From assembly GCF_006912135.1 (NCBI RefSeq), contig NZ_VIRS01000015.1:1-64000 (forward strand): a DNA stretch of 64,000 nucleotides, given 5' to 3'. Origin of the DNA: Cryptosporangium phraense (GTDB lineage: Bacteria; Actinomycetota; Actinomycetes; Mycobacteriales; Cryptosporangiaceae). The translations under genes were made by a program, and so were the position numbers. Under the pieces are notes generated by a model. The model saw nothing but the letters and a program-made list of their open reading frames with translations, was not told where the DNA came from and ran no database searches. Positions 51,022 to 59,069 of the stretch are shown in pieces. Every line of letters begins with the position of its first letter. The first letter of the stretch is position 1.

Positions 51022-52206
51022 ATGAACCCCGAGCTGACCAGTGGGGAGTTCTGGGGCACCGACCCGCACCCGGCGCTGACCTGGTTACGCGAGAACGACC
51101 CGGTGTACTGGGACGCCTCCGGCGGGGTCTGGGGACTGACCCGCTACGCGGACGTCCGCGAGGCCTCCCTGCACCCGGAGCTGTTCTCGAACGCCGGAGG
51201 GATCCGGCCCGAGTCCCCGGCGACGCCGATGATGATCGACTCGGACGACCCCCAGCACGCGTTGCGCCGCCGGCTGATCAGCAAGGGGTTCACGCCCCGG
51301 CGGGTCGCCGACCTGCGTCCACGGATCGACGAGGTGGCGCACGCGCTGCTCGACCGGGTGTGCGGGCGCGGCGAGTGCGAGTTCGTGAGCGCGGTCGCGG
51401 CCCGACTGCCGCTGATCGTCATCGGCGACCAGCTGGGCGTCGCCCCGGAGGACTACGACGACCTGCTGCGCTGGTCGGACGACATGATGGCGGTGCAGGG
51501 CCAGCGCGCGGATCCGGCGCGGGCCGCGAAAATGGTCACCGCGATGGCCGAGTCCCGCGCGTACTTCGGCGACGTCTTCGCCGACCGCCGGGCCAACGGC
51601 GGCGACGACCTGATCGGCGTGCTCGTGCGAGCGGAGGTGGACGGACACCGCCTGGACGACGAGACGCTGTACTTCGACTCGCTGCTGCTGCTGATCGGCG
51701 GCGACGAGACGACCCGGCACGTGATCACCGGCGGCCTCTACCAGCTGCTACGGAACCGCGACCAGTGGGAACGGCTCCGCGACGACCGGTCACTGCTCCC
51801 GGGCGCGATCGAGGAGGCGCTGCGCTGGGTCACGCCGATCCGGAACATGGCCCGGACCGTGACGCACGACCTCACGGTTCGAGGAAAACACCTGAAGCGG
51901 GGCCAGAAGGTGCTCCTCCTCTACCCCAGCGCCAACCGCGATTCCCAGGTCTTCGACGACCCGTTCACGTTCGACATCACCCGCGCTCCGAACCCGCACC
52001 TGGCCTTCGGCCTCGGCACCCACTTCTGCCTGGGCAGCTCGCTCGCCCGGCTGGAACTGACGTCGATTTTGACCGCGCTGCTCGACCGCTTCCCCGACCT
52101 TCACCTGCGCGACGAGACCGAGCCCGCCCTGCGTCCGGCGATCTTCGTCAGCGGCTACGAGGAACTGCCCGTCCGCTTCACGCCGACCGCCCCGGCGCGC
52201 GCCTGA
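51022..52206 (+). CDS. Cytochrome P450, CYP142-like
   Basis: A 394-residue P450. Visible parts are HPELFSNAGGIRPESPATPMMIDSDDP (about 51-77), the I-helix GGDETTRH (about 231-238), ExxR in EEALRW, and the heme loop FGLGTHFCLGSSLARLE (about 333-349) with the Cys ligand. The N-terminal third matches the CYP142 pattern (FSNAGGIRP, MMID, DDP), a family that oxidises the cholesterol side chain at C26/C27. The KstR2-type operator upstream agrees with a sterol role. Its end overlaps the convergent TetR gene by 29 bp. Confidence 0.92.
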   Translation: MNPELTSGEFWGTDPHPALTWLRENDPVYWDASGGVWGLTRYADVREASLHPELFSNAGGIRPESPATPMMIDSDDPQHALRRRLISKGFTPRRVADLRPRIDEVAHALLDRVCGRGECEFVSAVAARLPLIVIGDQLGVAPEDYDDLLRWSDDMMAVQGQRADPARAAKMVTAMAESRAYFGDVFADRRANGGDDLIGVLVRAEVDGHRLDDETLYFDSLLLLIGGDETTRHVITGGLYQLLRNRDQWERLRDDRSLLPGAIEEALRWVTPIRNMARTVTHDLTVRGKHLKRGQKVLLLYPSANRDSQVFDDPFTFDITRAPNPHLAFGLGTHFCLGSSLARLELTSILTALLDRFPDLHLRDETEPALRPAIFVSGYEELPVRFTPTAPARA

Positions 52207-52828
52207 CCGTCTCGATAGCCGACGCGATCCGGACACTCAATTCGCCGTCGTCGGCGCGCACGAGCCCGGCGAGGACGTTCACGGCGAAACGGCTCGCGAT
52301 CTCCTCGACCGACTGCGGGCCGTCGGGCCGGTACCAGGTCCAGGCGTAGTTGCACATGCCGAAGATCTGCAGCGCCGACATCCGGGCATCCGCGGTGTGC
52401 AGTACCCCCCGCTGCACACCGTCGCGCAGTATCCCGACGACGATCTCGGTGTACCCGGTGCGCTGCTGCCGGACGTAGTCGTTCAGCTCGCCGTCGAAGT
52501 ACCGGACCAGCTCGCGCAGGCAGGCCAGGCTGGCCGCCCGGTCGTCCCGGTGCGCGGCGAGCAGCGCGTAGATCATCGCGACCAGCCGTTCGACCGGGTC
52601 GCTCAGCTCGGCCAGCACGAACTCGGCCTCGGCGAACCGCCGCCCGAAGTACGCGACGTGCACCTCCCCGAGCAGCGCCTCCTTGCTGCGGAAGTGGTGC
52701 ACGATCGTGCCTTTGCTCAGCCCGAGTTCGGCCGCGACGTCGCCCAGGCTCGTGTCCGCGTACCCGCGCGCGGCCACGTGCTCGGCGAAGACCTGCAGGA
52801 TCGCGTCGCGCGAGTTCTTCCGGGCCAT
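52178..52828 (-). CDS. TetR family regulator of the methylcrotonyl-CoA carboxylase operon
   Basis: A 216-residue TetR protein. The helix-turn-helix is [47 protein letters not shown] (about 6-52). The ligand domain contains [21 protein letters not shown], as in regulators of acyl-CoA metabolism. ATG 52828 is preferred to an upstream start at 52837. It diverges from the carboxylase operon across a palindrome at 52852-52871. Confidence 0.9.
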   Translation of the reverse strand: MARKNSRDAILQVFAEHVAARGYADTSLGDVAAELGLSKGTIVHHFRSKEALLGEVHVAYFGRRFAEAEFVLAELSDPVERLVAMIYALLAAHRDDRAASLACLRELVRYFDGELNDYVRQQRTGYTEIVVGILRDGVQRGVLHTADARMSALQIFGMCNYAWTWYRPDGPQSVEEIASRFAVNVLAGLVRADDGELSVRIASAIETVRRAPGRSA

Positions 52829-52851
52829 GCGACACATCCTACGGCCCCTTG

Positions 52852-52871
52852 CTGACCGTACGGGCGGTCAG
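52852..52871. promoter_or_regulatory. TetR operator upstream of the carboxylase operon
   Basis: CTGACCGTACGGGCGGTCAG has perfect 7 bp arms around a 6 nt centre. It abuts a -10 element TACGGT (52873-52878) located 6 nt before the GTG start at 52885, so the operon mRNA is probably leaderless and directly repressible. Confidence 0.8.
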
Positions 52872-52884
52872 TTACGGTCCGAGG

Positions 52885-54444
52885 GTGACGACACTCGGCA
52901 CGAGAATCGACGCGGGCAGTGACCAGTTCGCCCGCAACGCCGAGGGACATCGGGCACTCGTCGCCGATCTGAACGCCCAGCTGGCGACGGCCCGGCTCGG
53001 TGGCCCGGAGAAGTCCCGGATCCGGCACGTGGAGCGCGGCAAGCTGCTCCCCCGCGACCGCATCGACACGCTCGTCGACCCGTCGTCGCCGTTCCTGGAG
53101 CTCTCGCCGCTGGCCGCGCACGACCTGTACGGCGGCGACGCTCCGGCGGCCGGGATCGTCACCGGCGTCGGCCGGGTCTCCGGCCGGGAGTGCGTGATCG
53201 TCGCGAACGACGCCACGGTCAAAGGCGGCACCTACTACCCGATGACCGTGAAGAAGCACCTCCGCGCCCAGGAGGTCGCCCTGCACAACCGGCTGCCGTG
53301 CCTCTACCTGGTGGATTCCGGGGGCGCGTTCCTGCCGAGACAGGACGAGGTGTTCCCCGACCGCGACCACTTCGGCCGGATCTTCTACAACCAGGCCCAG
53401 CTCTCGTCGAAGGGCATTCCGCAGATCGCCGCCGTGCTCGGCTCCTGCACGGCCGGCGGGGCCTACGTCCCCGCGATGTCCGACGAGGCGGTCATCGTCC
53501 GCAATCAGGGGACGATCTTCCTGGGTGGGCCGCCGTTGGTGAAGGCGGCCACCGGTGAGGTGGTGACCGCCGAGGAACTCGGCGGTGGTGACCTGCACGC
53601 GCGCACCTCCGGCGTCGTCGACCACCTGGCCGACGACGACGCGGACGCGCTGCGCACCGTGCGCTCGATAGTGTCGACGTTCGGGCCGCGGGTCTCGCCG
53701 CCCTGGGAACGGATTCCGGTCGAAGAACCGGTCGTCGACCCGGCCGAGCTCTACGGCGCGGTCCCGACCGACCCGCGGATCCCCTACGACGTCCGGGAGG
53801 TCGTCGCCCGGGTCGTGGACGGCTCCCGGTTCGAGGAGTTCAAGCCGGACTACGGGTCGACGCTGGTCACCGGGTTCGCGCACGTCTTCGGGCACCCGGT
53901 CGGGATCGTCGCGAACAACGGCGTGCTGTTCTCCGAGTCGGCGATGAAGGGGGCCCACTTCATCGAGCTGTGCGACCAGCGCGGGATCCCGCTGGTGTTC
54001 CTGCAGAACATCACCGGGTTCATGGTCGGGCGGGAGTACGAGGCCGGGGGCATCGCCAAGCACGGCGCGAAGATGGTGACCGCGGTGGCGACGACCCGGG
54101 TGCCCAAGCTCACGGTCGTGATCGGCGGGTCGTTCGGCGCCGGGAACTACGCGATGTGCGGCCGGGCCTACGCGCCCCGATTCCTGTTCATGTGGCCGAA
54201 CGCGCGGATCTCGGTGATGGGCGGCGAGCAGGCCGCGACCGTGCTCGGCACCGTGGGGTCCGCCGACCCGGCGGCGATCCGGGAGCAGTACGAGACCCAG
54301 GGGCACCCGTACTACTCGACCGCCCGGCTCTGGGACGACGGGGTCATCGATCCGGCCGACACCCGCATGGTGCTGGGCCTCTCGTTGTCGGTCGCCGCCA
54401 ACGCGCCGCTGGCGGACCCCGCCTTCGGCGTCTTCCGGATGTGA
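52885..54444 (+). CDS. Methylcrotonyl-CoA carboxylase carboxyltransferase (beta) subunit
   Basis: A 519-residue carboxyltransferase. It contains [93 protein letters not shown] and [20 protein letters not shown]. This block is characteristic of MCC beta rather than propionyl- or acetyl-CoA carboxylases. It carboxylates 3-methylcrotonyl-CoA in leucine breakdown using biotin carried by the alpha subunit. It is first in the operon behind the TetR operator. Confidence 0.93.
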   Translation: MTTLGTRIDAGSDQFARNAEGHRALVADLNAQLATARLGGPEKSRIRHVERGKLLPRDRIDTLVDPSSPFLELSPLAAHDLYGGDAPAAGIVTGVGRVSGRECVIVANDATVKGGTYYPMTVKKHLRAQEVALHNRLPCLYLVDSGGAFLPRQDEVFPDRDHFGRIFYNQAQLSSKGIPQIAAVLGSCTAGGAYVPAMSDEAVIVRNQGTIFLGGPPLVKAATGEVVTAEELGGGDLHARTSGVVDHLADDDADALRTVRSIVSTFGPRVSPPWERIPVEEPVVDPAELYGAVPTDPRIPYDVREVVARVVDGSRFEEFKPDYGSTLVTGFAHVFGHPVGIVANNGVLFSESAMKGAHFIELCDQRGIPLVFLQNITGFMVGREYEAGGIAKHGAKMVTAVATTRVPKLTVVIGGSFGAGNYAMCGRAYAPRFLFMWPNARISVMGGEQAATVLGTVGSADPAAIREQYETQGHPYYSTARLWDDGVIDPADTRMVLGLSLSVAANAPLADPAFGVFRM

Positions 54445-54452
54445 GGGGCCCG

Positions 54453-56432
54453 ATGTTCTCCACGGTGCTCGTGGCCAACCGAGGTGAGATCGCCGTGCGC
54501 GTGCTGCGCACGCTCCGGCGGTCGGGGATCCGCTCGGTCGCGGTCTACTCCGACGCCGATCTCGACGCTCCCCATGTGGACGCCGCTGACGTGGCCGTTC
54601 GTCTGGGGCCGGCACCGGCGGCCGAGTCGTACCTGTCGATTCCCGCCTTGATCGCGGCGGCCCGGAGTACCGGAGCGGACGCGATCCACCCGGGGTACGG
54701 CTTCCTGTCCGAGAACACCGAGTTCGCGGCCGCGTGCGAGGCGGCCGGGATCGTGTTCATCGGGCCGCCGGCGTCGGCGATCGAGGCCATGGGCGACAAG
54801 ATCCGGGCCAAGCAGACCGTGTCGAAGGCGGGCGTCCCGGTGGTGCCGGGGTCGGACGGCTCCGGGCTGTCCGACGCGGAGCTGGCGTCGGCGGTGGAGT
54901 CGATCGGTTATCCGGTGCTGCTCAAGCCGTCGGCCGGTGGCGGCGGCAAGGGCATGCGCGAGGTGCACCGGGCGGCCGATCTGGCCGGCGCGCTCGCGAG
55001 TGCCCGGCGCGAGGCGACGAGCTCCTTCGGAGACGACACGCTGCTGGTCGAGCGGCTGGTGACGACCCCCCGGCACATCGAGATTCAGGTGCTGGCCGAC
55101 CGGCACGGCAACGTGGTCCACCTGGGCGAGCGGGAATGCTCGCTGCAGCGGCGGCACCAGAAGATCGTCGAGGAGGCGCCGTCGCCGTTGCTGTCGGCCT
55201 CCCAGCGCAAAGCCATGGGCGCGGCCGCCTGCGACGCGGCCCGGTCGTGCGGGTACGTCGGCGCGGGCACGGTGGAGTTCATCGTCGCCGGAGACCGGCC
55301 CGACAACTGGTTCTTCATGGAGATGAACACCCGCCTCCAGGTCGAGCACCCGGTGACCGAGGAGGTCTACGGCGTCGACCTGGTCGAACTGCAGCTGCGG
55401 ATCGCGGCCGGCGAGCCGTCGCCCTGGCCCGCGGTTCTCGAGCCGCGGGGGCACGCGGTCGAGGTGCGGGTGTACGCCGAGGACCCGTCGGCCGGGTTCC
55501 TGCCGACCGGCGGACGCGTGCTCGCTCTGCGATCGCCGGCCGGCGTCCGGGTGGACTCGGGGATCGCCGCGGGCAGCGTGGTGGGGTCGGACTACGACCC
55601 GATGCTGGCGAAGATCATCGCGTCCGGGTCGTCGCGGGCCGAGGCGCTGCGACGCCTGGACGCGGCCCTGGCCGACACCGTGCTGCTCGGCCTGGGCACG
55701 AACGTCGGGTTCCTGCGGGCGCTGCTGGCCGATCCGGACGTGCGGGCCGGAAACCTCGACACGGGCCTGGTGGGGAGGCGTCTCACCGAGCTGACCGCGG
55801 TGAGCGTCCCGGAGGACGTCCTCGGAGTCGTCACCGGGGTGGCGCTGCTCGACCTGGAGCCGGACGATCGCGCGGCGGCCGACCCGTTCGACCTGCCGGG
55901 CGGCTGGCGTCTGGGCGACCGCGCCTGGGCCACCCGCCGCCTCACCGCGTCCGGCGCCGATCCGGTCGAGGTCCGCTACCGGGGCCGTGCGTCGGACGCC
56001 GAACTGGTCCTCGACGGCGGCCGTCCGACCCGGACGAACACGGTCGCGGGCGCCGAGGGGCGGGTGCGGCACACGCAGGACGGGGTGACCCGGTCGTACG
56101 TGGTCGCGCGGGACGACGCCGGGGTGCTGTGGGTCAGCCGCGACGGGTACGCCTGGGCCGTCCGCGACCGCGAGGCGCTCGACGCGGATGCCGCCGCGAC
56201 GGCCGGATCCGGCGGCCCGGTGCTCTCGCCGATGCCCGGCACCGTGACCGTGGTGGCGGTCAGCGAGGGTGAGCGGGTCACCGCCGGCCAGACGCTCGCG
56301 GTGGTCGAGGCGATGAAGATGGAGCACGTCCTGACCGCCCCGGTCGACGGCGTCGTGGTCGACCTCCGGGCCCGCCCGGGCGCGACGGTAGCGAAGGACG
56401 CCCCGCTGCTCACTCTGGAGACGTCGGCCTAG
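54453..56432 (+). CDS. Methylcrotonyl-CoA carboxylase biotin carboxylase/carrier (alpha) subunit
   Basis: A 659-residue protein. Biotin carboxylase occupies about 1-445 ([80 protein letters not shown]). A middle domain that contacts the beta subunit follows. The C-terminal biotin carrier domain has [11 protein letters not shown], with biotinyl-lysine K622. It starts 8 nt after the beta subunit with GAGGGG before the ATG. Confidence 0.95.
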   Translation: MFSTVLVANRGEIAVRVLRTLRRSGIRSVAVYSDADLDAPHVDAADVAVRLGPAPAAESYLSIPALIAAARSTGADAIHPGYGFLSENTEFAAACEAAGIVFIGPPASAIEAMGDKIRAKQTVSKAGVPVVPGSDGSGLSDAELASAVESIGYPVLLKPSAGGGGKGMREVHRAADLAGALASARREATSSFGDDTLLVERLVTTPRHIEIQVLADRHGNVVHLGERECSLQRRHQKIVEEAPSPLLSASQRKAMGAAACDAARSCGYVGAGTVEFIVAGDRPDNWFFMEMNTRLQVEHPVTEEVYGVDLVELQLRIAAGEPSPWPAVLEPRGHAVEVRVYAEDPSAGFLPTGGRVLALRSPAGVRVDSGIAAGSVVGSDYDPMLAKIIASGSSRAEALRRLDAALADTVLLGLGTNVGFLRALLADPDVRAGNLDTGLVGRRLTELTAVSVPEDVLGVVTGVALLDLEPDDRAAADPFDLPGGWRLGDRAWATRRLTASGADPVEVRYRGRASDAELVLDGGRPTRTNTVAGAEGRVRHTQDGVTRSYVVARDDAGVLWVSRDGYAWAVRDREALDADAAATAGSGGPVLSPMPGTVTVVAVSEGERVTAGQTLAVVEAMKMEHVLTAPVDGVVVDLRARPGATVAKDAPLLTLETSA

Positions 56433-57082
56433 AACAGGTCGGCGAGGCGGACGTCGGCCAGGGTCGGGAGTCGCAGGTCGGCGTCGGCGAAGTCGTGACC
56501 GACGGTCACCGGGCCGGGGACCGCGACGCAGCGGAGGCCGGCCGCGCGAGCGGCGGCGACGCCGGTCGCGGAGTCCTCGATCGCGACCGTCGCGTCCGGG
56601 GACACGCGCAGGCGGGCCAGCGCGGTCAGGTACAGGTCGGGGGCGGGTTTCTTCCGCTCGGCGTCGTCGCGGGAGACGATGGTGGCGAACGAGTCCAGGA
56701 GCCCGGCTCGCCGCAGGTGCGGCCGCACCCAGTCGGCGCTCGCGCTCGACGCGACCGCGGTGGGGACGCCGGCCTCGGCCGCCTCGGCCAGCAGTTCGCG
56801 CACGCCCGGCAGCACCGGGAGCTCCGCACTGGACTCGCGCAGCCGGGCCCGGACCCGCACCGCGAACTCGCCGGGGTGGACGGCGGGCCCGAGGAGGGCC
56901 AGGACCCGCTCGGGGGCGAGGCTCGTCGAGCCGACCGCGGCCGCGAACGCGACCTCGTCGAACGGGAGCCGGAGGGCACCGCACTCGTCACGCCAGGCCC
57001 GGACGACCGCGGACTCGGTGTCCATGATGACGCCGTCGAAATCGAAGATCACTGCACGCTTCGGCACGCCTACCGGCTGCAT
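56429..57082 (-). CDS. HAD-superfamily phosphatase, beta-phosphoglucomutase-like subgroup
   Basis: A 217-residue hydrolase with all four HAD motifs: [11 protein letters not shown] (about 11-21), the SSAS segment, the Lys in [10 protein letters not shown], and [16 protein letters not shown]. An alpha-helical cap lies between motifs I and II. It probably removes phosphate from a sugar phosphate. The ATG at 57082 has AGG 6 nt upstream. It overlaps the carboxylase alpha gene end by 4 bp (convergent) and diverges from the 6-phosphogluconate dehydrogenase gene. Confidence 0.9.
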   Translation of the reverse strand: MQPVGVPKRAVIFDFDGVIMDTESAVVRAWRDECGALRLPFDEVAFAAAVGSTSLAPERVLALLGPAVHPGEFAVRVRARLRESSAELPVLPGVRELLAEAAEAGVPTAVASSASADWVRPHLRRAGLLDSFATIVSRDDAERKKPAPDLYLTALARLRVSPDATVAIEDSATGVAAARAAGLRCVAVPGPVTVGHDFADADLRLPTLADVRLADLF

Positions 57083-57186
57083 ATGAACCTGTCGCAATCC
57101 CGCCGCAATGTCGTCAACGAACCGTATTCTACGCAACGGTCGCGAAACAGAGTTCGCGACTTGATCGACGAGCAAGGAGAACGGGG

Positions 57187-58098
57187 ATGGACATCGGCCT
57201 GGTCGGATTAGGAAGAATGGGCGGCGGCATCGCACGCCACTGGCTCCGGAACGGACACCGCGTCGTCGGATACGACCTCACCCCCTCGATCGTGGCGTCC
57301 CTCGTGGACGACGGTCTGGAGGCGGCGGACGATCTGACCGATCTCGTGTCGCGTCTCGACGGCCGGCGCGTGATCTGGACGATGCTGCCGGCCGGGCAAC
57401 CCACCCGGGAGGTCACCGCGTTCTTCGAGGACGCCCTCGCGGCCGGTGACGTGCTGATCGACGGCGGCAACACGAACTACCACGAGACCGTGGCCCGGGC
57501 CGAGCGGTGCGCTGCCCGCGAGGTGCGTTTCCTGGACGTCGGGACGTCGTCGGGGCTGCTCGGGCGGGATCTCGGCTACTGCCTGATGGTCGGCGGTGAC
57601 CGCGACCTGGCGCTCGAGTTCCTGCCGCTGCTGGAGCAGATCGCGCCCGACGGCGGCTGCCGGTACGTCGGGCCGTCCGGGTCCGGGCACTACGTCAAGA
57701 TGGTCCACAACGGGATCGAGTACGGGCTTCTCGAGGCATACGCGGAGGGCTTCGAGGTGCTGCGGGCGAGCGATTTCGACCTGGACCTGGCCGAGATCGC
57801 CGAGTTGTGGCGGCACAACAGCCTGGTCACGTCCCGGCTGCTGGATCTGCTGTCGACGAAGCTGAGCGCGGATCCGGAGCTGTCGAAGTTCGGGGACTAC
57901 GTGGAGGATCTGGGCACCGGGCGGTGGACGGTCCTCGAAGCCATCGCGCGGGACGTCCCGGCGCCGGCGATCACGGCCGCGCTGCTGACGCGGATCCGGT
58001 CCCGGCAGGACAAGTCGTTCGGCGGCCAGGTGCTCTCGGCGCTGCGGGAGGAGTTCGGCGGTCACGTCGTGACCCGCCCGGGCGGCCCGATCGCCTGA
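57187..58098 (+). CDS. gnd: 6-phosphogluconate dehydrogenase, decarboxylating (short Gnd type)
   Basis: A 303-residue member of the short, usually NAD-linked, Gnd family. Signs are the Rossmann start MDIGLVGLGRMGGGIARHWLRNGH, LIDGGNTNYHETVARAE (about 90-106), FLDVGTSSGLLGRDLGYCLMVGG, SGSGHYVKMVHNGIEYGLLEAYAEGFE (catalytic Lys/Asn) and RSRQDKSFGGQVLSALR near the end. It converts 6-phosphogluconate to ribulose 5-phosphate. An AAGGAG ribosome site precedes the ATG by 8 nt. A strong hairpin follows the stop. Confidence 0.92.
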   Translation: MDIGLVGLGRMGGGIARHWLRNGHRVVGYDLTPSIVASLVDDGLEAADDLTDLVSRLDGRRVIWTMLPAGQPTREVTAFFEDALAAGDVLIDGGNTNYHETVARAERCAAREVRFLDVGTSSGLLGRDLGYCLMVGGDRDLALEFLPLLEQIAPDGGCRYVGPSGSGHYVKMVHNGIEYGLLEAYAEGFEVLRASDFDLDLAEIAELWRHNSLVTSRLLDLLSTKLSADPELSKFGDYVEDLGTGRWTVLEAIARDVPAPAITAALLTRIRSRQDKSFGGQVLSALREEFGGHVVTRPGGPIA

Positions 58099-58103
58099 CC
58101 GAC

Positions 58104-58133
58104 CGGTGCGCCCCGCTGCGTCGGGGCGCACCG
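58104..58133 (+). terminator. Hairpin after gnd
   Basis: A perfect 12 bp GC stem (58104-58115 with 58122-58133) around a 6 nt loop begins 5 nt after the gnd stop. Only a short GCCGTCTT follows, so it is a U-poor actinobacterial-type terminator. The next gene starts 25 nt later. Confidence 0.65.
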
Positions 58134-58157
58134 CCGTCTTCCGAGGAGTGTTCCGTG

Positions 58158-59069
58158 ATGTCGTTGATCAGGCCACCGCGGCTTCAGCCCGGCGACCGGG
58201 TCGGGGTGATCGCCACCAGCAACGCGGTCGCCCTGGGGCGGCTCGAACGAGGCTGCGAGCGGCTGCGGGCGGCCGGGCTGGACGTCGTCCTCGGCGAGCA
58301 CGTGCTCGCGCAGCACGGCCCGTACGCGGGCACCGACGAGCAGCGGGCCGCCGACCTCACCGCGGCCTGGTGCGACGACAGTATCCGGGCGGTGTTCTGC
58401 GCCCGCGGCGGCTACGGCGCCCTCCGGTTCCTCGACCGGCTGGATCCGGCGGTGTTCGCCGGAGCCCGGCCGAAACCGCTGGTCGGGTTCAGCGACATCA
58501 CGGCCGTGCAGCGCTGGCTGGCCCGGCACGCGAACGTCGTCACGTTCTACGGGCCGATGGTGGCGAGCGAGACGTTCGTCTCCGCGGCCGGCGCGCCGTG
58601 GGCGGACGCGATGCTCCGGACGCTTTTCGCGCCCGGCGAGGCTCTGGAGTTGGGCTCCCCCGGTGCTCGCGCGCTCGTGGCCGGCGCGGCGACCGGCCCG
58701 GTCGTCGGCGGCAACCTCAACCTGCTGGCGTCGCTGCTCGGCACCCCCGAGGGCGGATCGGCGGCCGGGGCGATCGTGCTGCTGGAGGACGTCAACAAGG
58801 AGTCGCACCGGCTGGATCGGCTGTTCACCCAGCTCCTGCGGGCCGGCTGGTTCGACGGGGCGCTCGGCGTCGTCGTCGGGACCTGGGAGGGCTGCGACCC
58901 GGACGCCGACGACGTCCTGCGGGAACGGCTGGGCCCGCTGGGCGTCCCGATCCTGACCGGGTTCGACGTCGGTCACGGCGCCCGTCAGCTCACGGTGCCG
59001 CTCGGCGTGACGGCGACGCTCGACACCGCGGCCCGGACGCTCACCTACACGGAGCCGGCGCTGGCGTGA
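58158..59069 (+). CDS. S66-family peptidase (LD-carboxypeptidase/MccF type)
   Basis: A 303-residue serine peptidase. The nucleophile Ser is in VGFSDITAVQ (about 112-121). Catalytic Glu is in LLEDVNKESHRLDRLF (about 207-222), and His is in DVGHGARQLTVPLGV near the C-terminus. ARGGYGALR is the usual family turn. The family trims the tetrapeptide of cell-wall precursors, and its MccF branch cleaves toxic peptide-nucleotides as self-immunity. ATG 58158 or GTG 58155 follows GAGGAG. It is convergent with the NRPS gene, overlapping by 29 bp. Confidence 0.9.
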   Translation: MSLIRPPRLQPGDRVGVIATSNAVALGRLERGCERLRAAGLDVVLGEHVLAQHGPYAGTDEQRAADLTAAWCDDSIRAVFCARGGYGALRFLDRLDPAVFAGARPKPLVGFSDITAVQRWLARHANVVTFYGPMVASETFVSAAGAPWADAMLRTLFAPGEALELGSPGARALVAGAATGPVVGGNLNLLASLLGTPEGGSAAGAIVLLEDVNKESHRLDRLFTQLLRAGWFDGALGVVVGTWEGCDPDADDVLRERLGPLGVPILTGFDVGHGARQLTVPLGVTATLDTAARTLTYTEPALA

